DNA of 64,000 nucleotides, from contig NC_133665.1 in the NCBI RefSeq assembly GCF_037893015.1, forward strand, positions 21,737,207 to 21,801,206, given 5' to 3'. A program made the position numbers and the translations under genes. This DNA is from Macrotis lagotis (lineage: Eukaryota; Chordata; Mammalia; Peramelemorphia; Peramelidae). Below are positions 47,640 through 59,875 of this stretch, piece by piece. The notes beneath the pieces were generated by a model. That model searched no databases. It was not told where the DNA came from and saw only the letters and a list, made by a program, of their open reading frames with translations. Position 1 is the stretch's first letter. Every line of letters begins with the position of its first letter.

Positions 47640-47663
47640 ATAATAATAATAATAATAATAATA
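47570..47663. repeat. Compound microsatellite (GTA)n(ATA)n
   Basis: About 23 GTA units run into about 8 ATA units. The open frames it creates on both strands (poly-Val, poly-Thr) are artefacts. Confidence 0.95.
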
Positions 47664-47837
47664 TTAGCACATAATACTTTAAGGTTTGTAAAGGTATCTG
47701 TTTTATTCTCACAACAACCCTGAGTGAAGTGATTTGCCAACATGATTGGCTTTTTTTTAATATAAACTAGACCTCCTTTAAATTTCCTTGTAAAAGTGAT
47801 ATGTTTTTATTGAACTTGGTAAACTAATTCTTGTTCT

Positions 47838-48030
47838 TGTTCAGTCATGTTAGACTCTGTGATCCTATTTGGTGTTTTCTTGGCAGAGATACTTGAGAAG
47901 TTTCCCTTTGTCTTCTCCAGCGTATTTTACAGATGAGTATACAGAAGCAAATAGGCCAAAGTGACGGTTGTTCAGCTAATACGTGTTCGAAGCCACATGT
48001 GAACTCACAAGAGTATACTTAGTTGCCCCT
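47838..48030 (-). repeat. MAR1-type SINE, minus strand
   Basis: TTCAGTCATGTTAGACTCTG, GTTTTCTTGGCAGAGATACT and CACATGTGAACTCAC. Confidence 0.65.
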
Positions 48031-48094
48031 GTCAACTAATAGCCTTTCCTTTTTTTTGTTTTCTTGTGGGAGAAAAAGCTATATATATGAAATT

Positions 48095-48195
48095 GGAAGA
48101 CCTAGCATGGAGTCCCAGCTCTGCCCACATGCTAATGTATGGCTTTTAGAAGTTAATTAATCTCCCTGGTAAATGGTAATAATAAATGTTAGTTA
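48095..48195 (+). repeat. MIR-like fragment
   Basis: CTAGCATGGAGTCCCAGCTC ... TTAATTAATCTCCCTGGT matches the MIR order. Confidence 0.5.
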
Positions 48196-48511
48196 TATAA
48201 TAATATGTATATACATTATGATTATATAATAATAATAAATAATATATGGTGATGGTAATGGGGGGCAGTGATTATGCATTAATCCCTATTGTTATAAATT
48301 CTCTCCTCATGGGTCAAGATGAATTCCCTGCCTTGTATATGAAGCTGGAGGTAATTGAGAGCTTTTCAGCTTTTGCAGTTTTCTGCAAGAGCAATTACAT
48401 TTGGGACTTGTCAAATATCAAGCTTAAAATTCCTTCTCATTCTTCTGACTTCCAAAATAAATAAATAAAGAATAATAAGTACAACATAGCTAGCAATTAT
48501 ATGTCAATTTA

Positions 48512-48542
<31 letters not shown>
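48512..48542. repeat. (AT)n microsatellite
   Basis: About 15 TA units. Confidence 0.9.
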
Positions 48543-48547
<5 letters not shown>

Positions 48548-48559
48548 TCCTTATTTGAC

Positions 48560-48708
48560 CTTTTTTAGTATTTTTGCAAGGTAATGGGGTTAAGTGACTT
48601 GCCCACAGTCACACAGCTAAGTAAATATGAAGTATCTGAAGCCACATTTGAACTCAGCTCCTCTGGACTACAGGGCTGGTGCTCTATCTACTGCACCACC
48701 TAGCTGTC
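48560..48708 (-). repeat. SINE, minus strand
   Basis: TTGCAAGGTAATGGGGTTAAG through CACCACCTAGCTGTCC. Confidence 0.8.
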
Positions 48709-48739
48709 CTTCCTTTATTTTGTCTTAAAACAACTCTTT

Positions 48740-48910
48740 CAATTAAGAATTGCTATTATTCACATTTTACAGATAAAGAAACTAAAGCTAAGAGAATTTG
48801 TTAAATGAATTTACCAGGGTCACCCAAGGCTAGTGAGTATCTGAGATAAATTTTGAATTCAGTTCATCCAAACTTCAAGCCCCAGGCTATGCACCTATGT
48901 CACTTATTTC
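48740..48910 (-). repeat. MIR-like fragment, minus strand
   Basis: ATTTTACAGATAAAGAAACT and GTCACCCAAGGCTAGTGAG. Confidence 0.5.
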
Positions 48911-50230
48911 AGTAAGAAGATAGGGAGAAAAATAATAATATACAATAATACTGCAAGAGACATACAAAGCAAGTTCTATTTCTTTCTACATTCTATGCAG
49001 AATGAGAAAAAAAATTTTAAGCACAGTCAATGAGGAAATTTGTTTTTCTTGACTATGCATATATGTTTAGATTTGAGGCATGCTGTACTGTTTTTATTTT
49101 TTCATTGTTATTTGTTTAAGAACTTTAAACTTGAAATGTAGTTGTAAATAAAGTTTGGAATTTTCTATTACCCCCCCAAGGAAATTATTATTTTCTTTAT
49201 GAAAAGAATTGGGGGGGAGTGAGAGAGAAAATATATTTCTTAACCTATTAAAAATTAATTAAAAATAAAATTTAATTTAGAGAAAAGAAATAAAACAATT
49301 ACTATTTGAGACAGAAGAAAAGTAGCTTCACAGATGGAGGTACTTGTGTGAAAGAGGTAACATTTGTACTGAATGTCAAGGATGAAGATGGATATGTTTC
49401 AGAGGGAACACATGGTAGAGGGATGGCAGGCATTCCAGTAATAGAGATCCACCTGAGCCAAAGCAGAAGGTCCCCAATTCAGTTTACTGGCTAGTGTTTT
49501 CTCTCTTTCTAACACTACTTCCCTTCTGTGACCCCTCAAACCTAATAGCTCTAGTGCCCAGAACATGGATTACTGCTTTAAGGTCAAGGATCCAACTGAT
49601 CCTTGGTTCACAAGTGAGACTAGGTGACTTTGGGAGATCTTTCAGGGGGAGAAAGTTAGTCCTTCAGATCCTCAAGGCCCAGTTCTATCTAATTGGGATT
49701 CTTAAATTTGGCAGGATTTGCACACACATTACAAATGGACACAGTCACTATCTCTCTTATAGCTCTTGCCAGGAAAAGTCATATACCTGGGTACCACTCT
49801 CAGGGGGACGCACAGGGTCACAGGATTTAGAGCAGAAAGGGATGGTAGAAAGCATTTATGGCAAAGTTGTCAAGCATGCTGTGACCACAATGCTCCTTAC
49901 TGTAATGAGGTAGGATTAAAATGTAATTGGGGAGTATTTAACAAAGTTTAAAAAAAATAAAATATAGATAATGTTAATACTATATGGTTTTCTTAGTGAA
50001 TATGTGACCTGATGTGTAGTTTATTGTCCTTCCATTTCTATTTATTTGTGTTTGCTATGTGTGTGGGGGGGAGGGGTTGGGAGGCCCCATTGGAAGTCTA
50101 ATAAAGACAATGGCCTGTTTGTTGCCTGCATTCATAACTGAAGGAAAAGCTCAATTTCAGTTAGAGGTGAGTGATGATAAAAATTTATTTTTTTCCTATC
50201 CAGGGTGACATCTCTCTTGAAATCTATACA
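48911..50230. other. Mostly unassigned DNA
   Basis: The open frame at 49494-49913 has no recognisable domain and starts at a non-ATG codon, so I do not call it a gene. A-rich stretches near 49120-49300 could be decayed LINE 3' ends. A poly-G run lies near 50065. Confidence 0.35.
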
Positions 50231-50235
50231 TGGAC

Positions 50236-50365
50236 TCTTGCTTGATTAGCATTCTCATTTTATAGATATGAAAACTGATGTCTAGGTAATAGAGTCATTT
50301 GTTCAAGGTCAAAGAAATAATAAATAGCAAACTGGAGATTTAAATTCAAATCCCCTGACAAATAC
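50236..50365 (-). repeat. MIR-like fragment, minus strand
   Basis: CATTTTATAGATATGAAAAC ... TTTAAATTCAAATCCC. Confidence 0.45.
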
Positions 50366-50769
50366 TGTGATTTTTTTCCCACCATCCTATATTCTCTCTT
50401 TGATTCTTTATTTTGAATCATAAGCAGTCAGGATTGTGCCTGAGGGTGAGAGAAAGGTTTGGTGACTTTGTCTACTGGAGTTCATGCATGGATGTATAAT
50501 GGTGGTTCCCATGTGGGTGAACTATGCTTAATATGATCTCTATCATGCTTTTACCATAGTACTCTATAATGTCAAAATATACTTCTTTGGGAGATCTATG
50601 TTCACCTCTTGGTGGTCTCCATTTCCTTTCTACTTGAGCTGGTCCTTAAAGTTTTGCTTGGTCAGAATGGGTAGGGATGCATATATGTCAGGAGGTGGTT
50701 CTGACTTCCCTGTTTTTGACCACTCTTACTAGGACCTGGGATCCTTCTGTTTTATTATTAGTGGTAAAT

Positions 50770-50945
50770 AATAGGATCATAGATTTAGAGTTGAAAAGGG
50801 TCCTCTAAATATTGAATTCAACACCCTCATTTCACAGATGGAAGAAACTGTGAAGCAAAGTTGATGTGCCCTAGGTCACTTGGATAGTAAATGGACAGTC
50901 AAGATTTGAACTTGGGATCTTCCAACCCATCATCTTGCCTTCCAC
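50770..50945 (-). repeat. MIR-like fragment, minus strand
   Basis: CCTCATTTCACAGATGGAAG and AAGATTTGAACTTGGGATC. Confidence 0.5.
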
Positions 50946-51412
50946 AAATGGAATATACTTGCACAAGAGGGACCAAAAAAAAGTTCTAGAATTATAGTAT
51001 GATTAGTATGGTACAATGAACTTATAAAAGCAGAGGGAATAAATTGAGACCTTTATATCATATTCACTAACTTCATATTAACACAGTTTCTTTCTTTGTT
51101 GAACTCTTACAGGATTATCTGGATTTAATACTTTGTTAATTTAGCACTAAATATTTATATTCAAAGTGTAGACAGGTGAAGCTTAAACATGAGAATCCTG
51201 CTATTGATGAAGTCCAATAAATTTAAGATCCTGCTTCTGAGCCATCCCCCCCCCCCAAAAAAAAACATATAACTATGGGAATGTGTAATCCAATTCTTGG
51301 ACTCCCTGTCCTGAGAAGATGTCTGTTCTTTAAGCAATCCTAATAATCTCCCACTCCCCCCAAAAGGATTTCCACAGAAATGAATTGCAAGTGTCCCCAA
51401 CTGTAAGAGTCT

Positions 51413-51608
51413 ATTGTTCAGCCATGTCCAGTACATTTTTATTTTGGCAAAGATACTGGAATTGTTTGCCATTTCCTTCTCCAGCTCATTTTACACATGA
51501 AGAAACTGAAGCAAACAGGGTTAAGTGACCTGTCCAGGGCCACACAGGTAGTTTCTGACTCTTTTTTTACTCCATGCCTAGTTATCTACTGTGCCACCTA
51601 GCCTCCCA
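51413..51608 (-). repeat. MAR1-type SINE, minus strand
   Basis: TTGTTTGCCATTTCCTTCTC ... GTTATCTACTGTGCCACCTA. Confidence 0.75.
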
Positions 51609-51619
51609 TACATGAATTA

Positions 51620-51980
51620 ATTGTCTCAATCAATGGACATTCATTTTATTTCCAGTTCTTTGCTGTCAGTGAAAACAACTGTTATGGACATTTTGGTATA
51701 AATGGGACTTATTGCTTTTAATCTCCTTATAGTATATACCTAACAGTGAGATTTATGACGCAAATGACATTTTATTTTGGCATAATCCTAGAAGGCTTTC
51801 CTGAAGCGTTAGACCAATTCATAACTCTACCAATATTTGTGTGCTTGTCTTTATACTGCCTCTCAAACAATATTTCTCTTTTCCCATATTTGCCAAACTA
51901 CTTGGTATAAAGTGAAATTTAAGAGCTTTTGGAGTTTACATTTCTTATTATTAATGATCTGAGCAGTTTCATTTGATAAT
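51620..51980 (-). repeat. Old L1 3' fragment
   Basis: CAATGGACATTCATTTTATT, TTTCCAGTTCTTTGCTG and related diverged text. Confidence 0.5.
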
Positions 51981-52239
51981 TTCCTCATTTTACAGATGTA
52001 GAAAATGACATACTTAAACTTTTGTAACCTTAAACCTAGTCTCTTTTCTACCTTTCTAGGTAGGATGAAAGACAGGGAATGATCAAAGATGGCTCTCTGG
52101 TTTCAACTCTTACTGAGAGGAATGTGGCTATCATGAATAGAAATTGAGATAGATTTTGGAAGGAGAAGCAGATCTGACTCCAGCCAAGGTATGGGAGGAT
52201 ATTGGTTTTGAGGTACCTATTTAAATGTCTTAGCTTTTT

Positions 52240-52345
52240 AGGGAGAAGGAAGGGAGAAAATTTGGAATTTAAATTTTTTAAATGAATGTTAAAAATTATC
52301 TTTTCATGTAATTGAGAAAAATACTATTAAAATTTTTTAAAATGA
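52240..52345 (+). repeat. Possible LINE 3' end, plus strand
   Basis: GGGAGAAAATTTGGAATTTA followed by an AT-rich tail, typical of old L1 ends. Confidence 0.35.
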
Positions 52346-52730
52346 TTTGCATTTCTGAAACAAAAATAATCCCCCCCCCCCTCCGAAAAAGAAGAGTAAA
52401 CAAAAAAGATCTTCCTCAGTATATCCTTAAACCTGGTATGGCTCAAAGCAGTCTCATCTTAATCCTCAGAAACGTCCCACCTTCTAAACCATTAAAAAAT
52501 CAATATATTATTAGTTTTTAGTCTTCTGGAGTAGAACTCCTTTTGGAGAGCACTGCTATATAGTGAAAAGAACATGGTCAAGTTAAACTCTATAAGCTTC
52601 AGTTTTCTCATCTGATAAATGAGAGGGTTCGACTAAATGGACTTTGGAGATCTCTTTTAGCTCTAGGTCTATGATTTTATGATTCTTCACTTTTATCCAG
52701 TTAGTCTTCAAATCTCATTGCATATCTCTC

Positions 52731-52883
52731 TTTTTTTAGGTTTTTTTTTCTTTTGCAAGGCAATGGGGTTATAAGTGGCTTGCCCAGGGCCACACAGCTA
52801 GGTAATTATTAAGTGTCTGAGGTCAGATTTGAACTCAGGTACTCCTGACTCCAGGGCCGATGCTCTATCTGCCCCTAGGCTGT
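52731..52883 (-). repeat. SINE, minus strand
   Basis: Flanked by tgcatatctct on both sides (near 52720-52730 and 52884-52894). Confidence 0.85.
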
Positions 52884-53423
52884 TGCATATCTCTTACTCT
52901 TGATACCCACTGCCACCACCTAATTATTTTATCACCTTATCTTAAAGTTGGGTTACTTTAATTGCCCCTTGATCTCTTTGATCCTTCTCTTCTTTCCCCT
53001 CTTTTAATTTGTTAGACTGTGTCATCATTTTCTTTCATTCCTCTAGAACCTGTGAGGGTTTTCTTATTATAGTAGATCCTCAATTTATGAGTAACCTGGT
53101 TTATGTATGCTTCGCTGGATGAGGAAAAAGTTTTTTTTTAGCAAAATTTGTCTTGCAGGATGATCAAAAATCTGAAGTATAAACATCATGTTTGGACTTG
53201 AACAGCTCATGAAGGGATGGCACTCAACTAGGGCAATGTTTTGTTTTGTTTTGTTTTTTGCCTTCATATGTCAAATAAAAGCTTTATTTAAATGATACAT
53301 CAAAGTGACCAAAGATAGCCTTACCCTCAGAGAGTTTTTAAACCAATCATTGTTGGATGCTTCAAGATCATTGGTAAATCCTGGGATGGAATAACCAAGA
53401 GAATGATCTACTTGGGGATAACT

Positions 53424-53830
53424 GTGGCTTGACTGTGTTCTCAAACATGACTTTGAGGGATTTGTTTCTGAAAAAAAGCCAGTCGTTGATGAAATCCTGT
53501 CTTTGGGCTATACGTTGGCACTGGAGGTGGATGCTGAAGACATTCAAGAGTTGGTGGAGGAACATAGCCAGAAGCTGATGAAGGATGAACTGATGGATCT
53601 GTATGAGGAGCAACAACAAGGTTGCAGAAGATATCTCATCTGAGGAGGAGGTTGAGGTAGAAGGAATCCCTTATGTCAAATGAGATTAGGGAGGTTTATC
53701 AGATGTAGGGGAAGAAGGCAAAAATTTTGTTGAAAAACATCTCTCAAATAAAGCTGTAGCAATGAGAGCTATGAACATTTTTAATGATAATGCAATGTCA
53801 CATTTCCATGACATTCTGAAAAAAATCAAA
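53424..53830 (+). pseudogene. Tigger transposase C-terminus, decayed
   Basis: The plus strand reads DFEGFVSEKKPVVDEILSLG, then VDAEDIQELVEEHSQKL and DELMDLYEEQQQ, the acidic C-terminal part of Tigger/jerky-type transposases. Broken frames towards 53830 retain ERYEH-like and NDNAMSHF-like text. The DDE catalytic core is not present upstream, and frameshifts follow the Q-run at about 53615. Confidence 0.65.
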
Positions 53831-53930
53831 TATAATAATAATAATAATAAATTCCTAGTCAGAAGTAAATATAAAGGAAAAAAATAAGTGAGTAAAAACA
53901 TGAAAGTGATTCTAAAAAAATGTAAAAAAT

Positions 53931-54097
53931 AGGGTGACTTGGTGGCGTAATGGATAAAGCACTGGTCCTGGAGTCAGGAGGACCTGGGTTCAAATCCGGT
54001 CTCAGACACTTAATAATTACTTAGCTGTGTGGCCTTGGGCAAGCCACTGAAGCTCATTTGCCTTGCAAAAACCTAAAAAACAAACAACCCTCCCCCC
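53931..54097 (+). repeat. SINE, plus strand, inside the Tigger remnant
   Basis: Flanked by aaaaaatgtaaaaaat on both sides (left copy ends at 53930; right copy 54098-54113). Confidence 0.9.
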
Positions 54098-54840
54098 AAA
54101 AAATGTAAAAAATAAGTGAAGGAAGTAGTATAAGAGAAAACACTCCTGATGTTGAAATCCCTGATATTCTCATAGGTGATTCCCCTTCTAAGCAATAACC
54201 CTTCCTCCTCTTCTCTCTGATCTCCCTCATACCAGCCACAAGTCTTCTCAAAGTTAAAGTGCAGGTTAATTTGTTTTATTTTTAGTTTATATTGTGTACT
54301 AATCATTGCTATTATATTTTAAGTGATTAGGGACAGAAAAACCTACTTAAAATTATGAGTAATTATTTTTACATGAATATTTTTGGGGATGTGTTACCTA
54401 TCATCTGACTTTAGATTATTTCCTATGGGAAAATTTACTTTGCAATATGAACAACTCACATGATGAACAGATGAATTAAATTAGTAAACTGGAGTTCTAC
54501 TGTGTTTAACTTCCCAATCAATTAGTCTATATTTCAACAAACATCTATGAAGCAAAGATCCAATGAAAGAAATGATTGCTTCTCTCTTATAGTAATAATC
54601 AATTATTGAAGTGGAACCCGTATTTTTTCCCTTCTTATTTCCTCATTCAGAAATCAGAAGCCCTTCGGTTGTTCAGTCTTTGAAGGACATTGTTGATGTT
54701 TTTGATCCTGAGTGAGAGACCTTACCTAAGTAGAGAACCTTATAAAGAATTTAATCTAAGATGTATTTCTGGTCCATTGTGCTCCACTCAAGCTTGGGTG
54801 GGGAGGCAGATGTTTGATCTAGGGTGGGTGATCTTGGATC

Positions 54841-54854
54841 AAGAGTGATCAGTC
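54841..54854. repeat. Left target-site duplication of the RAP1B retrocopy
   Basis: aagagtgatcagtc, repeated exactly at 56199-56212 after the poly(A). Confidence 0.95.
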
Positions 54855-54884
54855 GGGAAGGAGCCGAAAGCAAGGCTGAGCGCG

Positions 54885-54892
54885 TGACGTCA
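54885..54892. promoter_or_regulatory. Palindromic CRE-type site in the retrocopy 5' UTR
   Basis: TGACGTCA, the full CREB/ATF site, sits 30 bp into the copied mRNA in CpG-rich surroundings. It could act as a promoter element, which is inference only. Confidence 0.55.
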
Positions 54893-55099
54893 GGGCGACC
54901 CAACGAAACCTCGCCCAGAGTCAGGCGTGGAGAGAGCCGGAGCGGCGGCGGCAGAGGAGGAGGCGGCGGCGGCGGCGGCCCGGAGACCCCCGGCCTGAGC
55001 ACCGGCAAGCGGAGACGGAGCGGCGGGCAGCGAGCGCGGCTGTGCGCGGGGAGTCCCGCGGGGCACTCGGCGGCGGCGCCCCGAATACTGAAGTGTTGA

Positions 55100-55667
<568 letters not shown>

Positions 55668-55857
55668 TAATATACAGATGCATTGTAGCTCTGAGCCAGG
55701 TCTGAAGAACTGTTGCCCAATTCAACAGTGCCAGCAGCATTCCAACTTTATTAAACCTATCAACATCTTAAGCGGACTTTCCTGTGGTGGTACCCTTTAA
55801 GAAGTGGATGAAAGCTACTATATCAGTTGCACATTCTAATCACTTTGCAGTGTCACA

Positions 55858-55979
55858 GTTGCATCAAAGGGTATGCAAAGTTTTATTGCCCTTTGGGCAT
55901 AATTCCAAATTGCTCTCCAGGAAAGTTGGATCATTTCACAACTTCACCAACAATGCATTAGTGTCCCAGATTTCCCACA
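55858..55979 (+). repeat. 122-bp L1-derived patch in the retrocopy 3' UTR
   Basis: Identical base for base to 57988-58109, which belongs to a normal L1 ORF2-end sequence. It interrupts the RAP1B 3' UTR between GTGTCACA and AGAGATTTTTAC. Confidence 0.85.
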
Positions 55980-56284
55980 GAGAGATTTTTACTTATAATA
56001 GTCTGAGTATGCAACTGGTAAAACCAGAGATTTGCTAAGAGACATTGTTCATCCACCAACATTGTACATGTATGAAAATGGTATACTGTATACTTTAACA
56101 TGCCCCATGCTTTCTATTGGAGAGTACAATAATGTAAATTCTAAAAGCACCACTATTTTAGCATAATAAAAGAAAGTCCCAAGAGCTCCTTAAAAAAAAA
56201 GAGTGATCAGTCACGTTCCCCCATGCTTCATTAGAATAGGCCCACCCCTCATTATAATGAGAAGGCTATTACTGGACTCCAAGT

Positions 56285-56395
56285 TGGTATGGTAGTTAGA
56301 ATACCCACTCTGGAGTCAGCAGATCTTGCATTCAAATCAGCCTCAGATATTTACTGAACAAGTCACTTAACTCTGATTGCTTCAACAAAAAAAAA
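56285..56395 (+). repeat. MIR/SINE-like fragment
   Basis: ATGGTAGTTAGAATACCC, ACTCTGGAGTCAGCAGATC, GTCACTTAACTCTGATTGC. Confidence 0.5.
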
Positions 56396-56409
56396 GGGAA
56401 AGAAAAAAA

Positions 56410-57190
56410 AGATCATTATAATAGTCCTGGTAAGAAGGGATAGAGGCTTGATCTAGGGTGATGAGTAGAGAGTGAGGGATGTAGGCCAGAGACATAATGG
56501 AGAAAAAAACACTGATAAGTAAGTTGGCAACTGGAGTGGATTTTCAGGGAAAAAATAATTAGTTCTGCTTTGGGTATTTTGGCTTTGAGATACCTAAAGT
56601 ACAGTCAGTTCAAAATGTTTATAATAGACAATTTGTGATCTAGAACTGGAATTCAGGAGACAGACTAACATTGTGTTAGTGTGAATCATTTGAATAGGTG
56701 TTGATTAAACCCATGGGAGCTATTGAGATCACCAAGGGAAAGAGTATCAAGAGAAGAGGGTCTAGGTCTAGGACAAAGGAGACACTCCGGGGCGGCTAGG
56801 TGGCGTAGTGGATAAAGCACCGGCCTTGGAGTCAGGAGTACCTGGGTTCAAATCTGGTCTCAGACACTTAATAATTACCTAGCTGTGTGGCCTTGGGCAA
56901 GCCACTTAACCCCATTTGCCTTGCCAAAAAACACCTGAAAAAAAAAAGAACTAAAGGAAACACTCCCAGGTAATAGGGAGACTATAGATGAAGATCTAGC
57001 AAAGATCTAGCCTGATCAGTGAAACAGGTAGGAAAGAATCCAGGAAAGAGATGTCTTTGAAACCCAGAGAGGAGAGTATCCAGGAAGAGAAAGCGGTCAA
57101 CTTTATTAAGTATTGCTGAGAGGTCTAGAAAGATGAGGATTGAGATAAGACCATTGGATTACACAATTAAGAGATTATTAGTAACTCTAG
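56410..57190 (+). repeat. Ancient repeat, family unknown, split by a SINE
   Basis: ACCCATGGGAGCTATTGAGA, AGAGGTCTAGAAAGATGAGG and GACCATTGGATTACACAATT resemble a common old mammalian repeat. I cannot name it. Confidence 0.35.
56789..56952 (+). repeat. SINE, plus strand
   Basis: GGGGCGGCTAGGTGGCGTAG through TGCCTTGCCAAAAAACACC. Flanked by aaaggagacactcc (56775-56788) and aaaggaaacactcc (56953-56966). Confidence 0.9.
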
Positions 57191-57199
57191 AGAAAGCAA

Positions 57200-58775
57200 T
57201 TTCTTTTTTTTTAGTTTAATATTATATTTATTTTTTCCAACTACATGCAATGATAATTTTCAACAGTCATTTTTTTTGCAAGGTTTTGTTTCACATTTTT
57301 CTACCTCTCTTTCCTTCCCTCTCCCAAACAGAAAGCAATCTAATAAAGGTTATAAGGCATAACTATATTAAACATAAATCCATATTAATCATATTGTGAA
57401 AGAAGGATCAAATCAAAATTGGGAAAAAACATTAGAGAAAAAAAACTAATATATAAGACAACTTAAAAAAATTGAAGACAGTAAGCTTTGGGCTGCTTTT
57501 AAACTCCATAGTTCCATCTCTGAATATGGATGGTATTTTCCATGAGAAACCTTTTAGAATTGATTGATTTAGAATGGATTGATTATTGTACTACTGAAAT
57601 GAACAAATTCATCATAGTTGATCATCACTCCTTGTTGTTAGTGTATATAATATTCTTCTGATCCTACTCACTTTACTCAGCAATAGCTCATGCTATGTCT
57701 TTCCAGGGTCATGATTTATTTATTTTTGATTTTTCAAGGTAATGGGGTTAAGTGACTTGCCCAAGGTCACACAGGAGGTAATTACTAAGTGTCTGAGACC
57801 GAATTTGAACTCCCACCTCATGATTTCTTATAGAATAATGTTCCATCACCAAAATTTGTACAGTCATTCCCCACAATTTCCAATTCTTTGCAATGACAAA
57901 AAAGAGCTGCTATGAATATTTTTGTACATGTGTTTTTTTTTATCTTTTTTTGTGATCTCTTCCAGATATAGACCCAGGAGTGATATTGTTGCATCAAAGG
58001 GTATGCAAAGTTTTATTGCCCTTTGGGCATAATTCCAAATTGCTCTCCAGGAAAGTTGGATCATTTCACAACTTCACCAACAATGCATTAGTGTCCCAGA
58101 TTTCCCACATCACCTCCACCATTGATCATTTTCCTTTTTAGTCATCTTGACCAATCTGATAGATGTGAGTTAGTACCTCAGAGTTGTTTTAATTTGCATT
58201 TTTTTAATCAATAATGATTTGGAGCATTTTTCATATGACTATAGATAGCTTTAATTTCTTCATCTGAGAATTGCCTTTGCATATCATTTGACCATTTATC
58301 AATTGAGGAATGACTTGTAAATTTGACTCAGTTCTCTAAATATTTTAGAAATGAGGCCTTTGTCAGATACACTGATGATTATAAAAATTTTTTCCCAACT
58401 TTACTACCTTCCTTTTAATCTTGGTTGTATTAGTTTTATTTGTGCAAAATCTTTTTAATATGATGTAATCAAAACGATCCATTTTGTATTTTATAATGTT
58501 CTCTAGCTCTTCTTTGGTCATAAAATGCTCCCCTTTCCATGGATCTAACAGATCAAATATTCCTTGTTCTCCTTATTCACTTTTGATAGCAACATTTCTG
58601 TCTAAATCCTGTACCTATTTTGACTTTATCTTAGTATTGATGTGAGATTTTGGTCTTTGCCTAGTTTCCCAGCAGTTTTTTTTTTTTTATCAAAGAATGA
58701 GTTGTTATCCCGGAAGCTGGAGTCTTTGGGTTTATCAAACAACAGGTTACAATAGTCACTTACTACTGTTTCTTT
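57200..58775 (-). mobile_element. Older L1 3' part (3' UTR and ORF2 end), minus strand
   Basis: T-rich left end, then L1 3' UTR and ORF2-end text. The minus strand reads IPFDATISLLGLYLEE near 57900-58000. It carries a SINE fragment (57725-57815) and is the source-like copy for the 122-bp patch (57988-58109). It ends near 58770, so it is 5'-truncated. Confidence 0.75.
57725..57815 (-). repeat. SINE fragment, minus strand
   Basis: AAGGTAATGGGGTTAAGTGA ... GACCGAATTTGAACTC, 5'-truncated. tcatgattt flanks it on both sides. Confidence 0.75.
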
Positions 58776-58779
58776 TTTT

Positions 58780-59356
58780 CACAGCAAGTAATTTCAATTG
58801 AATGATAAAGACAGAAGTCAAATTAATTCATTAAGACCTGGCACACTATAACCTTCATAGAATAAAAGTGAATATCACAAATGCATAAGATAATGGAAAG
58901 TGCAAAATTATAGGCTATAGCCTGTATAGGCTATAGGAATAAAACTTGTCATCAAGGTAATATATGAAGAGAAGAGATGATTGTCTTGAAGATTTGACAA
59001 ATATACTGTCTCAGTGTTTTATTGGACAAAATGTCTGAAGGAAGTGAGAAAGGCCTCCTACATGGGATGACATAGACAAGAGTTCCATCAATGAACTAGG
59101 CTGGCATTGGTGGGGTGAAGTTTATATCATTAGAAGGAATATCAAAATCATTTAGTAGTGAGTTGAGGTGGTAATGATGGGGTGTCCCATTTTGAATCTC
59201 ATCACTTCTCTAGCCCTTTCCTCTTCTCCTATTGTTTCTGAGTCATTATCTCTGGTTCTTATATTCTGGAGCTTCTGTACCAACTCCTTAACTTTCCCTA
59301 ACTCTCCCTTAACTCTGGGTGAAATTCATACTACTTCTTTCAGTCCTCTTTCCCGA
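58780..59356 (-). pseudogene. Unidentified possible processed pseudogene
   Basis: A T-rich left boundary (58765-58780), a polyadenylation-like TTTTATT motif on the plus strand, and a broken minus-strand frame around 59180-59310 (GELGKVKELVQKLQN then EEERAREVMRF) suggest a retrocopied message. I do not recognise the protein. It may equally be chance or an unknown repeat. A perfect inverted repeat lies at 58915-58936. Confidence 0.25.
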
Positions 59357-59368
59357 TGACATTTTTCT

Positions 59369-59512
59369 TTTTTTCTTTTTTGACAAGGCAATGGGGTTAA
59401 CTGACAAGGTCACACATCTAGGGAATCACTAAGTGTCTGAGTCTGTTCTCGAACTCAGTTCCTCCTGACTCCAGGGCCTGAGCCCTCTCCACCGTGCCAA
59501 CCAAGCTGCCCC
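59369..59512 (-). repeat. SINE, minus strand
   Basis: Flanked by tgacatttttct on both sides (59357-59368 and 59513-59524). Confidence 0.85.
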
Positions 59513-59875
59513 TGACATTTTTCTCTTTAACATTTTATTTACCCCTACGTCCTTCCCTAGGGCAGCTAGGTAGAACAGAAGTTGTACTTTGTTTTCTAAG
59601 AGGACCAAAACATTAGAGATGTGATATCATGATTTGCAAATTAATTGGATTTAAGTGAGGGAGGTCTGTGCAAAAATCATTAGAATCACCTTTTTCTTTG
59701 GAACCTTCCAAAGAAAACCTGTCCAGTGGCCAAATATGGCTCAGGATGACTGGAGATAGCCCTGGATGCAGTAGGTCACAGTTTGAACCAATGTCCATTC
59801 AGTGTTCTAGGTTAGATAGAAAAGAAATGAAGCAAAGAATGGCTTCTTTTACCCAGTCCAAAAAAAAAAAAATCT

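Larger units (their letters stand above)
53068..54504 (+). mobile_element. Tigger-type (pogo) DNA transposon remnant
   Basis: Its ends look like diverged inverted repeats (left AGTAGATCCTCAATTTATG; right, inverted, AGTAGAACTCCAGTTTAC). It is about 1.3 kb without the SINE, against about 2.4 kb for a full Tigger, so it is internally deleted. The transposase C-terminus is still readable (next entry). Confidence 0.6.

Noticed and set aside
47514..47743. Open frames encoding poly-Val and poly-Thr runs
   Set aside because: They are translations of the (GTA)n(ATA)n microsatellite on each strand.
49494..49913. A 139-codon open frame
   Set aside because: It lacks an ATG at its start, has no motif and sits among repeats. 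It is likely chance.
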